A stretch of DNA of 11,161 nt from Paenibacillaceae bacterium UBA6304 (GTDB lineage: Bacteria > Bacillota > Bacilli > Paenibacillales > Paenibacillaceae): assembly GCA_002439285.1 (NCBI GenBank), contig DJTQ01000407.1, forward strand, positions 1-11,161, written 5' to 3'. The notes below the pieces were generated by a model, which saw only the letters and a list, made by a program, of their open reading frames with translations, was not told where the DNA came from and made no database searches. The translations under genes were made by a program, and so were the position numbers. Positions 1 through 7,790 of the stretch are shown one piece after another. The stretch's first letter is position 1, and each line of letters begins with the position of its first letter.

Positions 1-486
1 CTGCGTCCGGAAGACTATCAAATGCTGCAGGTTTGGCTGGTGGGGAGCATTTGGGGAACGTCGTGGAAGTATGTGTTGGCATTGCTGCCTTGGATCCTTA
101 TTTTAATGCCGTATGTATTTATTCGCGCCCGCGCATTGAATGTGCTAAGCCTCGGCGATCAGACGGCGACAGGTCTGGGCGCCTCAATCGAGCGTTCCAG
201 ATTAGGACTGCTGGCCGCAGCGGTCGGTCTGACCGGTGCCTCGGTCGCAGTCGGCGGCGGAATCGCGTTCGTCGGCCTGATCGCGCCGCATTTGGCCAGA
301 CGCCTCGTAGGACCGAAGCATGAACATCTGCTTCCTGCCTCCGCGCTCGCGGGCGGTCTCCTGGTGATCGTTGGCGACACGCTGGGAAGATGGGTCTTTC
401 AGCCGGCTGAAATTCCAACCGGCATCGTGGTAGCCGTCATCGGCGCCCCTTATTTTTTGTATTTGCTCACCAAATCGAAAATTTGA
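1..486 (+). CDS. FecCD-family iron-siderophore ABC transporter permease, C-terminal part
   Basis: The frame is open from base 1 and ends with TGA at 484-486, giving the last 161 residues of a protein whose start lies upstream. Members of this BtuC/FecCD family are usually about 330 residues, so roughly the second half is present. The diagnostic stretch G-G-G-I-A-F-V-G-L-I-A-P-H-L-A-R at visible residues 85-100 is the family's cytoplasmic loop that couples to the ATPase. It is followed by the conserved end E-I-P-T-G-I...G-A-P-Y-F at 137-152. Three to four hydrophobic helices are visible. The protein would form half of the membrane channel importing ferric siderophores (hydroxamate or catecholate type), with a binding lipoprotein and an ATPase not in view. 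The exact substrate cannot be told. An internal ATG at 22 is not the true start. It converges on the next gene with only 10 bp between them. Confidence 0.93.
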   Translation: MRPEDYQMLQVWLVGSIWGTSWKYVLALLPWILILMPYVFIRARALNVLSLGDQTATGLGASIERSRLGLLAAAVGLTGASVAVGGGIAFVGLIAPHLARRLVGPKHEHLLPASALAGGLLVIVGDTLGRWVFQPAEIPTGIVVAVIGAPYFLYLLTKSKI

Positions 487-496
487 CCTTGCAGGA

Positions 497-1420
497 CTAT
501 TTCCTTGATTTCAATTCAGTCAAAGCTTCCTCCAATCCGGGGTAAGCGAAGGTGAAGCCTGCCTGGAGTGCGGCTTCGGGAATCACCTTTTGTCCTTCCA
601 GCAGCAATAACGACATTTCTCCGAGCAGGAGCTTCAGCATTGGCCCCGGCAAAGGGAGCCAGTCCGGGCGGCGATAGAGACGGGCGATGCAAGAACCGAA
701 TTGTTTATTGGAAGCAGGGTTAGGGCTGACCGCATTTACCGGACCGGATAATGAGGGGTGTTTGACGCAAAAGTCGATTAACCGGACCTGGTCATGCAGA
801 TGAATCCAAGGTACCCACTGCCTGCCGCTGCCGATTTTTCCGCCTACCCCCAGCAGGAATGGAAGTCGCATCAACGGGAAAGCACCCCCATGGTTGCCTA
901 GAACGACTCCGGTTCGAAGTTTCACGAGCCGTGTGTCCTTGAACCCCTCATCTGCGGCGGCTTCCCATTGCTCCGTCACGCTGGAGAGAAAGTCGCTATT
1001 CCTCTGCTCCTGGCGATGGGTTTCAGTAAATGCACGAGTAAGGGATGTCCCGTAGATTCCCACTGCGGATGCCTGGACGATAACCTCCGGTCCCGAAGTG
1101 AATATCCTGCTCAGCCGCGCCACCTCACGGGTTGTTTTTAACCGGGATTCCAGAATGCTCTGTTTGGCCTTGTGACTCCAGCGCTGACTTAACGTTGCTC
1201 CCGCGAGATTCACATAGACACGCGCGCCTTCAAGTGGGGAAGGGTCTGTTCCTAGCTCGTCCCAAGTCCAATAGGCCGGTTCAGGTGGACTGTCCGCCGA
1301 TCCTTTAGCGACGCTACCCTTTTTTCTGGAGACGATCATCACTTCATGACCTTCCTTTAACCAATAACTCGTCAATGCCTGGCCGATAAAGCCGGTTCCC
1401 CCGAATATGACACATTTCAT
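497..1420 (-). CDS. TIGR01777 family NAD(P)-dependent epimerase (SDR39U1/YfcH-like)
   Basis: This is a 307-residue atypical short-chain dehydrogenase of the YfcH/SDR39U1 group. The N-terminus carries the Rossmann nucleotide-binding motif G-G-T-G-F-I-G (residues 7-13), followed by N-L-A-G-A (71-75) and S-A-V-G-I-Y-G (118-124). The last retains Ser and Tyr but has no lysine four residues after the Tyr, as is usual in this subgroup. G-R-Q-W-V-P-W-I-H (199-207) is a hallmark of the family. The C-terminus (about 256-302), with L-L-L-E-G-Q-K-V and A-G-F-x-F-x-Y-P, matches the DUF1731 end domain. I chose ATG at 1420: AGGGGAG lies about nine bases upstream, and the Rossmann strand starts immediately. 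An upstream in-frame extension to 1483 adds 21 residues with four cysteines that do not fit the fold. The enzyme is cytoplasmic, the length is normal for the family, and the substrate is unknown. Confidence 0.93.
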   Translation of the reverse strand: MKCVIFGGTGFIGQALTSYWLKEGHEVMIVSRKKGSVAKGSADSPPEPAYWTWDELGTDPSPLEGARVYVNLAGATLSQRWSHKAKQSILESRLKTTREVARLSRIFTSGPEVIVQASAVGIYGTSLTRAFTETHRQEQRNSDFLSSVTEQWEAAADEGFKDTRLVKLRTGVVLGNHGGAFPLMRLPFLLGVGGKIGSGRQWVPWIHLHDQVRLIDFCVKHPSLSGPVNAVSPNPASNKQFGSCIARLYRRPDWLPLPGPMLKLLLGEMSLLLLEGQKVIPEAALQAGFTFAYPGLEEALTELKSRK

Positions 1421-1515
1421 GCAGCATATCTCCCCTTGTAGTAATAGGCACGCGCTGGAACATTTTGCGTACTCTCTCCTCACGCCAATTTCAGCAATTC
1501 ACCCTAAATAAATGC

Positions 1516-1550
1516 AAAAACATCCGTACCTAGGGTTGTCAGGCCGGATG
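1516..1550 (-). terminator. Rho-independent terminator after the DUF2621 gene
   Basis: Read on the minus strand, CATCCG (1550-1545) pairs with CGGATG (1526-1521). A further CCT/AGG pairing lies inside, and five T residues follow (1520-1516). It begins about 17 bases past the DUF2621 stop codon, the expected place for a terminator. It separates that gene from the epimerase gene downstream on the same strand, which therefore probably has its own promoter. The stem is fairly short, so efficiency is uncertain. T residues at 1554-1557 on the plus side could make it weakly bidirectional. Confidence 0.6.
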
Positions 1551-1566
1551 CCGTTTTGCGCCGCGA

Positions 1567-2043
1567 TTATTTGTTCATCAAGTGTTGGTAAGGCTGGTAA
1601 TCGATCTGATTTTTCTCCAGAAAATGAATCAGGAACTTGTTGTCTCTTTTTGGGGTTGCCGAAATATAACCTTTGATACAGTGATCTTGGGTTACTTCGG
1701 AAGCTTTCTCCTCCAGGGCGATTCTGCCGATTTCCGCGGCAATCGAATGCTTGGCAATATCTCTGAAGGGGCCGGGCACAGGCTGTACGAGCATAGTTAA
1801 GAAAGCTTTGGCTTCTTCACCCCACAAGTGGCGGCTAGCTTCGACCCAGTGATTCTGCCAGTCCAGTTTGGATTTGCCGTCCGCCTTAGGCAGAACCTTT
1901 AAAAATTTGCGAAACATAAAAAATCCGCCGATAACCATCATTCCGAGTAGTATGAATCCCCAGAAGACAATACTGTTTAAGAATAAATTGCTCGGTCCCT
2001 CTGAAGACAGCGGGAGTATTAACAGCAAAGCCTTGTTCAGCAT
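1567..2043 (-). CDS. DUF2621 family membrane-anchored protein (YneK-like)
   Basis: The protein has 158 residues. One membrane-spanning segment at about 21-44 (ending G-G-F-F-M-F-R-K-F) is followed by a hydrophilic domain with D-W-Q-N-H-W (61-66), P-V-P-G-P-F-R-D-I-A (88-97), I-K-G-Y-I-S-A-T-P-K-R-D (123-134) and a conserved end around I-D-Y-x-P-Y-x-H-L-M (147-156). This pattern is that of DUF2621, the family of Bacillus subtilis YneK, whose function is unknown. I recognise it from memory of the family rather than a search. ATG at 2043 is preferred because GAGGTG sits eight bases upstream. The longer in-frame start at 2139 adds 32 residues, overlaps the likely promoter and lacks a good ribosome site. 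Topology suggests a short extracytoplasmic N-terminus and a cytoplasmic C-terminal domain. The gene appears monocistronic, with its own promoter and terminator. Confidence 0.85.
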   Translation of the reverse strand: MLNKALLLILPLSSEGPSNLFLNSIVFWGFILLGMMVIGGFFMFRKFLKVLPKADGKSKLDWQNHWVEASRHLWGEEAKAFLTMLVQPVPGPFRDIAKHSIAAEIGRIALEEKASEVTQDHCIKGYISATPKRDNKFLIHFLEKNQIDYQPYQHLMNK

Positions 2044-2260
2044 GGACTTTACACCTCGATACTCTTCTTGTGATATTTTTAATTGATAAAAATTATACCG
2101 TATTTCCAAGATTATTTCGACACTTCCATAGAATCTCATATAATATCTATAAGGACCATTTCAAATACTTCAACATTGTTTCCTTCGGCTAGCTTTATTT
2201 CGACTTTCAAGATAAAATAGGGTTGTTTAGCGATTTACTGTCCAAAAGGGGGAAAAGAAA
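2044..2260. other. Divergent intergenic region between DUF2621 gene and nfo
   Basis: This 217-bp AT-rich stretch has no supported gene and carries the control signals of two divergent genes. The minus-strand promoter is described separately. On the plus strand a TAAAAT hexamer at 2213-2218 is a possible -10 element for nfo, about 45 bases before its ATG, but no good -35 is seen at the right distance. The nfo ribosome site AAGGGGGA is at 2246-2253. I see no convincing operator palindrome or riboswitch fold. Confidence 0.5.
2092..2120 (-). promoter_or_regulatory. Probable sigma-A-type promoter for the DUF2621 gene
   Basis: On the minus strand a perfect TATAAT (2097-2092) lies 17 bases downstream of TCGAAA (2120-2115), which matches four of six positions of the -35 consensus. 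It is about 50 bases upstream of the chosen ATG, leaving room for a short leader and the GAGGTG ribosome site. The -10 element is convincing and the -35 is moderate. The assignment rests on consensus matching only. Confidence 0.5.
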
Positions 2261-3373
2261 ATGCTTAAAATAGGCTCCCATGTCTCGTTCTCGGATAAAG
2301 GGCTGTTAAGTGCAACTTCGGAGGCCGCTTCCTACGGCTCCAGCTCGTTTATGATATATACCGGTGCACCGCAAAATACGCGGCGTAAACCGATCGAATC
2401 GATGAATATCGAAGCGGGCAAAGCGGCGATGGCTGCAGCCGGAATCGACGAAATCGTCGTCCATGCCCCTTACATTATTAATCTCGGATCTTACAAATCG
2501 AATACGTATCAGTTAGCGGTCGATTTCTTACAGGAAGAGATTCGCCGGACCCATGCGCTTGGTGTTCGTAACATCGTGCTGCATCCCGGCGCTTTTACCG
2601 ATAAGGACGCCGAATACGGCGTGCAGCGGATTGCGGAAGGCTTAAATGAGGTGCTGAACGGCACGAATGAAACGGACGTCAACATTGCGCTTGAGACGAT
2701 GGCGGGAAAAGGTACTGAGGTCGGACGCAGCTTTGAGGAAATTGCGGCGATCATCGATAAAGTGCAGCATAATGAGCGGCTGACGATTTGCATGGACACT
2801 TGCCACATTCATGACGCCGGCTATGATATCGTGAATGATCTCGACGGCGTGCTTCGCCAATTTGATGATCTTATCGGACTTAACCGGTTGGCGATTGTTC
2901 ATATCAATGACAGCAAAAATCCGATCGGCGCCCACAAAGACCGCCATACTCCAATCGGTACCGGATGGATCGGCTTTGAAGCGATCAACCGGGTCGTGCA
3001 CCATGAGGCGCTGCAAGGACGGCCTTTCATTCTCGAGACGCCTTGGGTGGGCAAAGACGCCAAAACCCAGCGCCCGATGTACGAAATGGAAATCGCATTG
3101 CTCCGCGGCGAACTTGCCGCCCGTTTTGGAGAAAACGTGCTGACCGAGGTGGAGCAACTTGGGGCGTTTTTTGCCGGACAAGATATCCATCCACGGGCAT
3201 TTGTGCTGGATACGTGGAACCTACTCAAGAACGACGCCAAAGCGAAAAAGGCCGATCCGCGCGAGCCGATGGAACGGTTGTACGATCTCGTAACCGCAGC
3301 AAATTTGTTCCCGGATTATACCGAGGAGCAAGTCAATCAGCGCCTGCTGGCTTGGCTGTCTACAGGGCACTGA
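2261..3373 (+). CDS. nfo: Endonuclease IV (AP endonuclease, DNase IV) with C-terminal extension
   Basis: This 370-residue protein belongs to the zinc-dependent TIM-barrel AP endonuclease family, which cuts DNA 5' to abasic sites in base excision repair in the cytoplasm. Comparison with the known E. coli Nfo metal ligands finds all nine: H68 (H-A-P-Y), H108 (L-H-P-G), E145 (L-E-T), D179 and H182 (M-D-T-C-H), H214 (V-H-I-N-D-S), D227 and H229 (K-D-R-H-T-P-I-G) and E259 (L-E-T-P). The catalytic barrel ends near residue 285, the usual full length. About 85 further charged, mostly helical residues follow, which most characterised members lack. The ATG start is supported by AAGGGGGA seven bases upstream and by the usual N-terminal M-L-K-I-G-S-H-V. 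purU follows 57 bp later on the same strand, possibly on the same transcript, with no obvious functional link. Confidence 0.95.
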   Translation: MLKIGSHVSFSDKGLLSATSEAASYGSSSFMIYTGAPQNTRRKPIESMNIEAGKAAMAAAGIDEIVVHAPYIINLGSYKSNTYQLAVDFLQEEIRRTHALGVRNIVLHPGAFTDKDAEYGVQRIAEGLNEVLNGTNETDVNIALETMAGKGTEVGRSFEEIAAIIDKVQHNERLTICMDTCHIHDAGYDIVNDLDGVLRQFDDLIGLNRLAIVHINDSKNPIGAHKDRHTPIGTGWIGFEAINRVVHHEALQGRPFILETPWVGKDAKTQRPMYEMEIALLRGELAARFGENVLTEVEQLGAFFAGQDIHPRAFVLDTWNLLKNDAKAKKADPREPMERLYDLVTAANLFPDYTEEQVNQRLLAWLSTGH

Positions 3374-3430
3374 TCGTATTTGCTATCAACGAAATGGTTA
3401 CACACAAGACACAGGGGGATTTGGAAAACG

Positions 3431-4330
3431 ATGGATACACACGTGAAAACGGGCGGACGCCCCGTCAAACCTTATGAGAACAATCGGGCCCGGATGCTGA
3501 TATCCTGTCCGGACGGCCCGGGCATCGTGGCCGCGGTTTCGCATTTTCTGCATCAGCACGGCGCGAATATCGTCCAATCCGATCAGTATACGATGGATCC
3601 GGAGGGCGGCATGTTTTTTATGCGGGTCGAGTTTGATCTGGAACAGCTTGAAGACCGGGTAGATGGATTAAAGTCCGACTTTATGACAATCGCGGACAAA
3701 TTCGAAATGCAGTGGAATCTGTATCAACTCAGTCAGAAGAAAAAGCTGGCCATCTTCGTTTCAAAGGAAGACCACTGCTTGGTCGAACTTCTGTGGCAAT
3801 GGCAGGCGGGGGATCTCGATGCGGAAATTTCGATGGTCGTCAGCAACCATCCCGACATGAAGGAATATGTGGAATCCTTCGGCATTCCGTACCATCATAT
3901 CCCGGTTACGCCGGATACCAAGGCGGAAGCCGAGCAGACGCAGCTTGATTTGGTCAACGGGAAGGTCGATTTGATCGTGTTGGCAAGATATATGCAGATC
4001 GTGTCTCCGGCGCTGATTCAGCCGTACCGGAACCGGATCATTAATATCCATCACTCCTTCCTTCCAGCATTTGTGGGAGGTAAACCGTATGCCCAGGCGT
4101 ACGACCGCGGCGTAAAGATCATCGGCGCAACCGCCCACTACGTTACGGAGGAACTCGATGGAGGACCGATCATCGAACAGGACGTTCAGCGGGTAAGCCA
4201 TCGCGACAATGTCAGCGAACTGAAACGGATCGGCCGTACCATCGAGCGGGTGGTTCTGGCGAGAGCCGTTAAATGGCATATTGAAGACCGGATCCTCGTG
4301 CATCAGAACAAAACCGTCGTATTCAACTAA
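3431..4330 (+). CDS. purU: Formyltetrahydrofolate deformylase
   Basis: This 299-residue cytoplasmic enzyme hydrolyses 10-formyltetrahydrofolate to tetrahydrofolate and formate, balancing one-carbon pools and supplying formate for purine synthesis. An N-terminal ACT domain (about 20-100, starting M-L-I-S-C-P-D-G-P-G) is followed by a formyltransferase-type domain (about 105-290). The catalytic triad is present: N205 and H207 in I-N-I-H-H-S-F-L-P, and D243 in E-E-L-D-G-G-P-I-I. The motif I-G-A-T-A-H-Y-V-T-E and the tail V-S-H-R-D distinguish PurU from the glycinamide ribonucleotide formyltransferase PurN. Length is normal for the family. ATG at 3431 is chosen because AGGGGGA (3413-3419) lies upstream. 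A TTG at 3380 in the same frame would add 17 unlikely residues and abuts the nfo stop. The ACT domain suggests allosteric control by a small molecule such as glycine or methionine, as known for E. coli PurU. Confidence 0.96.
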   Translation: MDTHVKTGGRPVKPYENNRARMLISCPDGPGIVAAVSHFLHQHGANIVQSDQYTMDPEGGMFFMRVEFDLEQLEDRVDGLKSDFMTIADKFEMQWNLYQLSQKKKLAIFVSKEDHCLVELLWQWQAGDLDAEISMVVSNHPDMKEYVESFGIPYHHIPVTPDTKAEAEQTQLDLVNGKVDLIVLARYMQIVSPALIQPYRNRIINIHHSFLPAFVGGKPYAQAYDRGVKIIGATAHYVTEELDGGPIIEQDVQRVSHRDNVSELKRIGRTIERVVLARAVKWHIEDRILVHQNKTVVFN

Positions 4331-4353
4331 AAATGGAATTAATGTAGACTTTT

Positions 4354-4396
4354 AACCGCGCGGCAGACTCCACTTCATGCCGCGCGGTTTTGTTTT
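4354..4396 (+). terminator. Strong Rho-independent terminator after purU
   Basis: A perfect 12-bp stem pairs AACCGCGCGGCA (4354-4365) with TGCCGCGCGGTT (4378-4389) around a 12-base loop. It is followed by a T-rich run interrupted by one G (TTGTTTT, ending 4396). It starts 24 bases after the purU stop. Because the next gene is on the same strand, this marks the end of the nfo-purU unit and the start of a separate operon. Confidence 0.9.
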
Positions 4397-4479
4397 CGGG
4401 GTAACTTTTTTATCCCGGTTATCGTTAATGGTATGAAGGGATTCAGGAAAATACATATCCGAAAGAGGGGGAACGTTTT

Positions 4480-6852
4480 GTGCTTTTATCAATAAAACGC
4501 TGCTCAGCCTTTGTACTGTTCGTCCTTGCGGCCTTGATCGGGCTCGGTACTTGGGTTCCGCAGCCCGCATATGCGGCTGGACCGTCAATCAGCATTCAAA
4601 GCGAAGTCGGCTTTGACGGCAATGTGAAAACGAATGAATGGAGCCCGCTGACCATTACGCTAAACAGTGACACGGACGTGTCTGGGGAGCTTGTGGTACA
4701 GGTCGAGGAACCTTATACCGGGACCCGCGTATCCCATGTAAAAAAGGTGGATTTGCCGGCAGGAACGACCAAGGCCATCACATTCGGGATTTTGGGGAAC
4801 GGTTTTAATAGTAAAAACAATGAAATTCGCTTTTATGAAGGCTCCGCGGAGTCGGGCGAATATATTCCTTTCGCCACAGGCAATCCGTACCTGCAGAGCA
4901 CCGGCTATCCAAGAACGTTAATTGGTGTTTTGGCGGCTGATCCGGACAGCATGAATTTTTTGGCGGCTTTGAATGGAAACGGGAATAATGCAGCCATCAT
5001 TCCGTTAAAGGGCGAGCAAATCCCCGAAGAAGGAGTGCTGCTCTCCACCTTGGATGTACTCGTTCTGAACAATTATCCGACGGACTCGCTGAACGACAAG
5101 CAAATAGATGCCGTTCGGTCATGGGTGAATCTGGGAGGGACGCTAGTGCTAGGCGGGGGCCAAGGCTACGCGAAAACAGCCCAAGGCTTCGAGGACCTGT
5201 CTCCTGTGGAATTTAAAGGCGGAGCAGATGTACGTTCTTTGCAGGAACTCATACAAATCGGAGGTAAGCCGCTGTCCTTAAGCGAATCTTTTCCGGTATC
5301 CTCTGCGACAGTGAAAGATGGGGCCCGTGCGGAAATTTCTTCCGAATCCCTGCCCTTGTTTGCTTCCTCGACCGCAGGGAATGGCAGGGTTGTTTATGCA
5401 GCCTATGATATGGCAATGGAACCCCTGCATAGCTGGGGCGGACATGCAGAGGTATGGAATACGGTGCTAAAAGAAGAATTGTCGGCGAATTCCGGCACAA
5501 TGGGAGGCGGAGTCTCCGGGACGAATATGATGTCAGGTGTAAGCTACTTGCTGGATCTGTTCCCGTCCTTGACGTTGCCTCCGTTTACATTGCTGCTGTG
5601 GCTGTTGCTGGGCTACGCCATCATTGTAGCTCCCGTATTATATTATGTGCTCAAGAAGTTTGATAAGCGGGAGTGGGCTTGGGGGCTTATTCCGCTCATT
5701 GCAGTTATCGCCAGTGCGGGTATCTACGTTGCCGGTACTTCAGGCAAATCAAGCGTACGTACACATACGCTCAACATTGTGGAACTCGACGGGCAAGGAC
5801 AGGCCACACGGTCTACAGCTACCGCCTTGTTTGTGCCGCGCGGCGGTACCTATAATTTGACCTTCCCGGCCGGCACCTACGTTTCCGTTACGCGAGAGGA
5901 CGGGGTTTTGGGAGGCGGGCAATCCGGGGGTTCCAATCGGCAAATGGTCCGAGTGAATCCAGAGATAACAGATGTCAAATTGAGAGATATGACGCACCGC
6001 TCGATCGCCAAGATGTGGCTAAGTAAGTCGGAGACGACCAAGTCCGGGGCGGTGAAGATTGAAGCTTCTTACGATGCCAAAGGCAACTTACAAGGGACGG
6101 TTACAAACGGAACCAACGGTGATTTGAGCGATGGAGCTTTGCTGAGCGGCGGAAAAATTTACGAGTTAGGCGAGCTTCCGCAAGGAAAATCGGTTACAGT
6201 TCCCGTCTCCACTTCCTCCGTTGTATATCAAGATTACGGTTCCGCTTTATTCCCTCAAACCAATGGGAGAAACAATGATTATTTGCTCGAACGCCAACGC
6301 GGAATGATCAATCAATATATGGGGCGTGGCTTAATTTCCAACAATCCCGTATTCATTGCTTGGAACAAAGCGGCACTGGATGATTATCAAGTGAACGGCA
6401 AAGTACCTGCCTCTGAGCAGTTGAACATGTTCGTGCAGTCCTTTGCGCCAAGCTTCACCAATAATGGCGAACTGACGATTCCATTTGGGCTGATCGGGGC
6501 AAGAATTACCGAAACAACCTCCAAAGAATGGAGTGTCGAAGGAGCGGGGAGGGTCAATTTATCGCCGGGGGACATGACGCTCGAGTATGAGCTGCCGCAA
6601 AACGAGAATGTTCACTATACTAATCTGGAACTGCGCTGGACTTATCAGGGAGAGCAAACTACCGTCAAGATATGGAACCAGGATAGCGGGGCTTGGGAGG
6701 ATCTGGGTCCGGGCAACAAGTTTCATGCCAAGTTTACGACAAACGCAAATTCCTATTTAATGGACGGGTATCTCAAAATAAAACTCACGGCCGGAGCGTG
6801 GGACTCCTTTGACCTCCCTGAAATCACCTTGAAAGGAGAGGCCGGCAAATGA
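4480..6852 (+). CDS. Secreted membrane-anchored protein with GATase-like domain, envelope-operon first gene
   Basis: The protein has 790 residues and begins at GTG 4480, with AGAGGGGGA seven bases upstream. A signal peptide covers 1-32 (K-R, hydrophobic core, A-Y-A cleavage motif). Residues about 35-135 look like an all-beta domain. About 145-335 resembles a class I glutamine-amidotransferase-like fold, with L-D-V-L-V-L-N-N-Y (191-199) and the W-V-N-L-G-G-T-L-V-L-G-G-G (215-227) pattern. Two membrane helices follow at about 367-391 and 399-419, then a large beta-rich extracytoplasmic part (420-790). The only cysteine is C8 in the signal peptide, so the GATase-like domain has no nucleophile and probably binds or scaffolds rather than hydrolyses. 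It overlaps the ABC ATPase gene by four bases (ATGA), implying translational coupling. The layout recalls the auxiliary GATase-like partners of ABC exporters such as GldG. I know no characterised orthologue; the function is unassigned. Confidence 0.85.
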   Translation: MLLSIKRCSAFVLFVLAALIGLGTWVPQPAYAAGPSISIQSEVGFDGNVKTNEWSPLTITLNSDTDVSGELVVQVEEPYTGTRVSHVKKVDLPAGTTKAITFGILGNGFNSKNNEIRFYEGSAESGEYIPFATGNPYLQSTGYPRTLIGVLAADPDSMNFLAALNGNGNNAAIIPLKGEQIPEEGVLLSTLDVLVLNNYPTDSLNDKQIDAVRSWVNLGGTLVLGGGQGYAKTAQGFEDLSPVEFKGGADVRSLQELIQIGGKPLSLSESFPVSSATVKDGARAEISSESLPLFASSTAGNGRVVYAAYDMAMEPLHSWGGHAEVWNTVLKEELSANSGTMGGGVSGTNMMSGVSYLLDLFPSLTLPPFTLLLWLLLGYAIIVAPVLYYVLKKFDKREWAWGLIPLIAVIASAGIYVAGTSGKSSVRTHTLNIVELDGQGQATRSTATALFVPRGGTYNLTFPAGTYVSVTREDGVLGGGQSGGSNRQMVRVNPEITDVKLRDMTHRSIAKMWLSKSETTKSGAVKIEASYDAKGNLQGTVTNGTNGDLSDGALLSGGKIYELGELPQGKSVTVPVSTSSVVYQDYGSALFPQTNGRNNDYLLERQRGMINQYMGRGLISNNPVFIAWNKAALDDYQVNGKVPASEQLNMFVQSFAPSFTNNGELTIPFGLIGARITETTSKEWSVEGAGRVNLSPGDMTLEYELPQNENVHYTNLELRWTYQGEQTTVKIWNQDSGAWEDLGPGNKFHAKFTTNANSYLMDGYLKIKLTAGAWDSFDLPEITLKGEAGK

Positions 6853-7790
6853 TAGAAATTCAAAATTTGACGAAAACATACGGTGGGTTTGATGCCCTTA
6901 AAAACGTAAATCTCTCTATCGCTAAAGGAACCGTATTCGGCTTCGTGGGTCCGAACGGAGCCGGAAAAACCACCACAATGTCCATTTTGGCCACCTTGCT
7001 CGCACCTACCTCGGGAAGCGCTAAGGTCGGTGGATTCGAAGTGACCGAACAACCGCATGAGGTTCGTAAAAGAATCGGCTACATGCCGGACTTTTTTGGA
7101 GTATATGATCAATTCAAGACGACGGAATATCTGCATTTCTACGGCGCAAGCTACGGGATTCCCCGGGCGGAGCGGGACCAATTGATCCCGCAGTTGCTGG
7201 AGCTTGTCAATTTAAGCGACAAAAAGGATGCCTATGTAGATAGTTTGTCGCGGGGCATGAAACAGCGCCTGTGTCTGGCCCGCTGTCTTGTTCATGATCC
7301 CGATGTGCTCATCTTGGATGAGCCGGCTTCGGGGCTCGATCCCCGTGCCCGGATTGAAATGCGGGAAATTCTGAAGGAATTGAAACTGATGGGCAAAACG
7401 ATCATCATTTCGTCGCATATTTTACCGGAGCTTGCGGAAATGGTGGATGAGATCGGCGTGATCGAGCATGGGGTCATGGTTGCCCAAGGCAAAGTGAGTG
7501 AGATTCAAAACCGGCTTAGAGTAAAAAGAGTGCTCCATATCCGTGTGCTGGAACGGGCGGAGGAACTGGCGGAGCGGCTTCGGGACGAAGCGCATGTCAG
7601 TCAGGTTCTCCACGACGAGACCGGCGTTCACGTGCACTTCGGCGGCGGCGACGCCGAACAGTCCCGGTTGCTTGGCGGCATGATTTCAGCCGGGTACCAG
7701 GTCGTATCTTTTCATGAGGCGCAAAGCAATCTGGAGGACGTATTCCTTGAGATTACGAAAGGGGGAGCCGACCATGAACAAATGGCGTAA
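6849..7790 (+). CDS. ABC-2-type transporter ATP-binding protein
   Basis: This 313-residue cytoplasmic ATPase probably energises the permease encoded next. It carries Walker A G-P-N-G-A-G-K-T-T (34-42), a signature loop L-S-R-G-M-K-Q (133-139, with Arg in place of the usual Gly), Walker B V-L-I-L-D-E-P (153-159) and the switch histidine S-S-H (H190). In the usual Q-loop position it reads G-Y-M-P-D, as is common in ABC-2 exporters of the CcmA/YhaQ type. The C-terminal portion (about 215-313) ends with L-E-D-V-F-L-E-I-T (295-303), a typical sub-family feature. ATG 6849 has AAAGGAGAG eight bases upstream, overlaps the preceding stop as ATGA, and its own end overlaps the permease by 17 bp. The substrate is unknown; family members move lipids, peptides, polysaccharides or help place envelope proteins. 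Confidence 0.95.
   Translation: MIEIQNLTKTYGGFDALKNVNLSIAKGTVFGFVGPNGAGKTTTMSILATLLAPTSGSAKVGGFEVTEQPHEVRKRIGYMPDFFGVYDQFKTTEYLHFYGASYGIPRAERDQLIPQLLELVNLSDKKDAYVDSLSRGMKQRLCLARCLVHDPDVLILDEPASGLDPRARIEMREILKELKLMGKTIIISSHILPELAEMVDEIGVIEHGVMVAQGKVSEIQNRLRVKRVLHIRVLERAEELAERLRDEAHVSQVLHDETGVHVHFGGGDAEQSRLLGGMISAGYQVVSFHEAQSNLEDVFLEITKGGADHEQMA

Noticed and set aside
487..496. Terminator between the convergent permease and epimerase genes
   Set aside because: Only ten bases separate the genes and I see no GC-rich stem across the junction.
1421..1483. Longer N-terminus for the epimerase
   Set aside because: The added 21 residues are cysteine-rich and precede a Rossmann strand that normally begins at residue 2. 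The ATG at 1420 has a good ribosome site.
2044..2139. Longer N-terminus for the DUF2621 protein
   Set aside because: It would place the TATAAT promoter element inside the coding region and lacks a ribosome site. ATG 2043 has GAGGTG at correct spacing.
3380..3430. TTG start for purU just after the nfo stop
   Set aside because: There is no ribosome site at the proper distance, and the 17 added residues do not resemble PurU N-termini. ATG 3431 has AGGGGGA upstream.
4399..4437. Possible promoter or small hairpin (GGGTAA with TTATCCC; TATGAA as -10) before the envelope operon
   Set aside because: The hairpin needs a bulge and the -35 match (TTTATC) is poor. A promoter must exist near here after the terminator, but I cannot place it with confidence.
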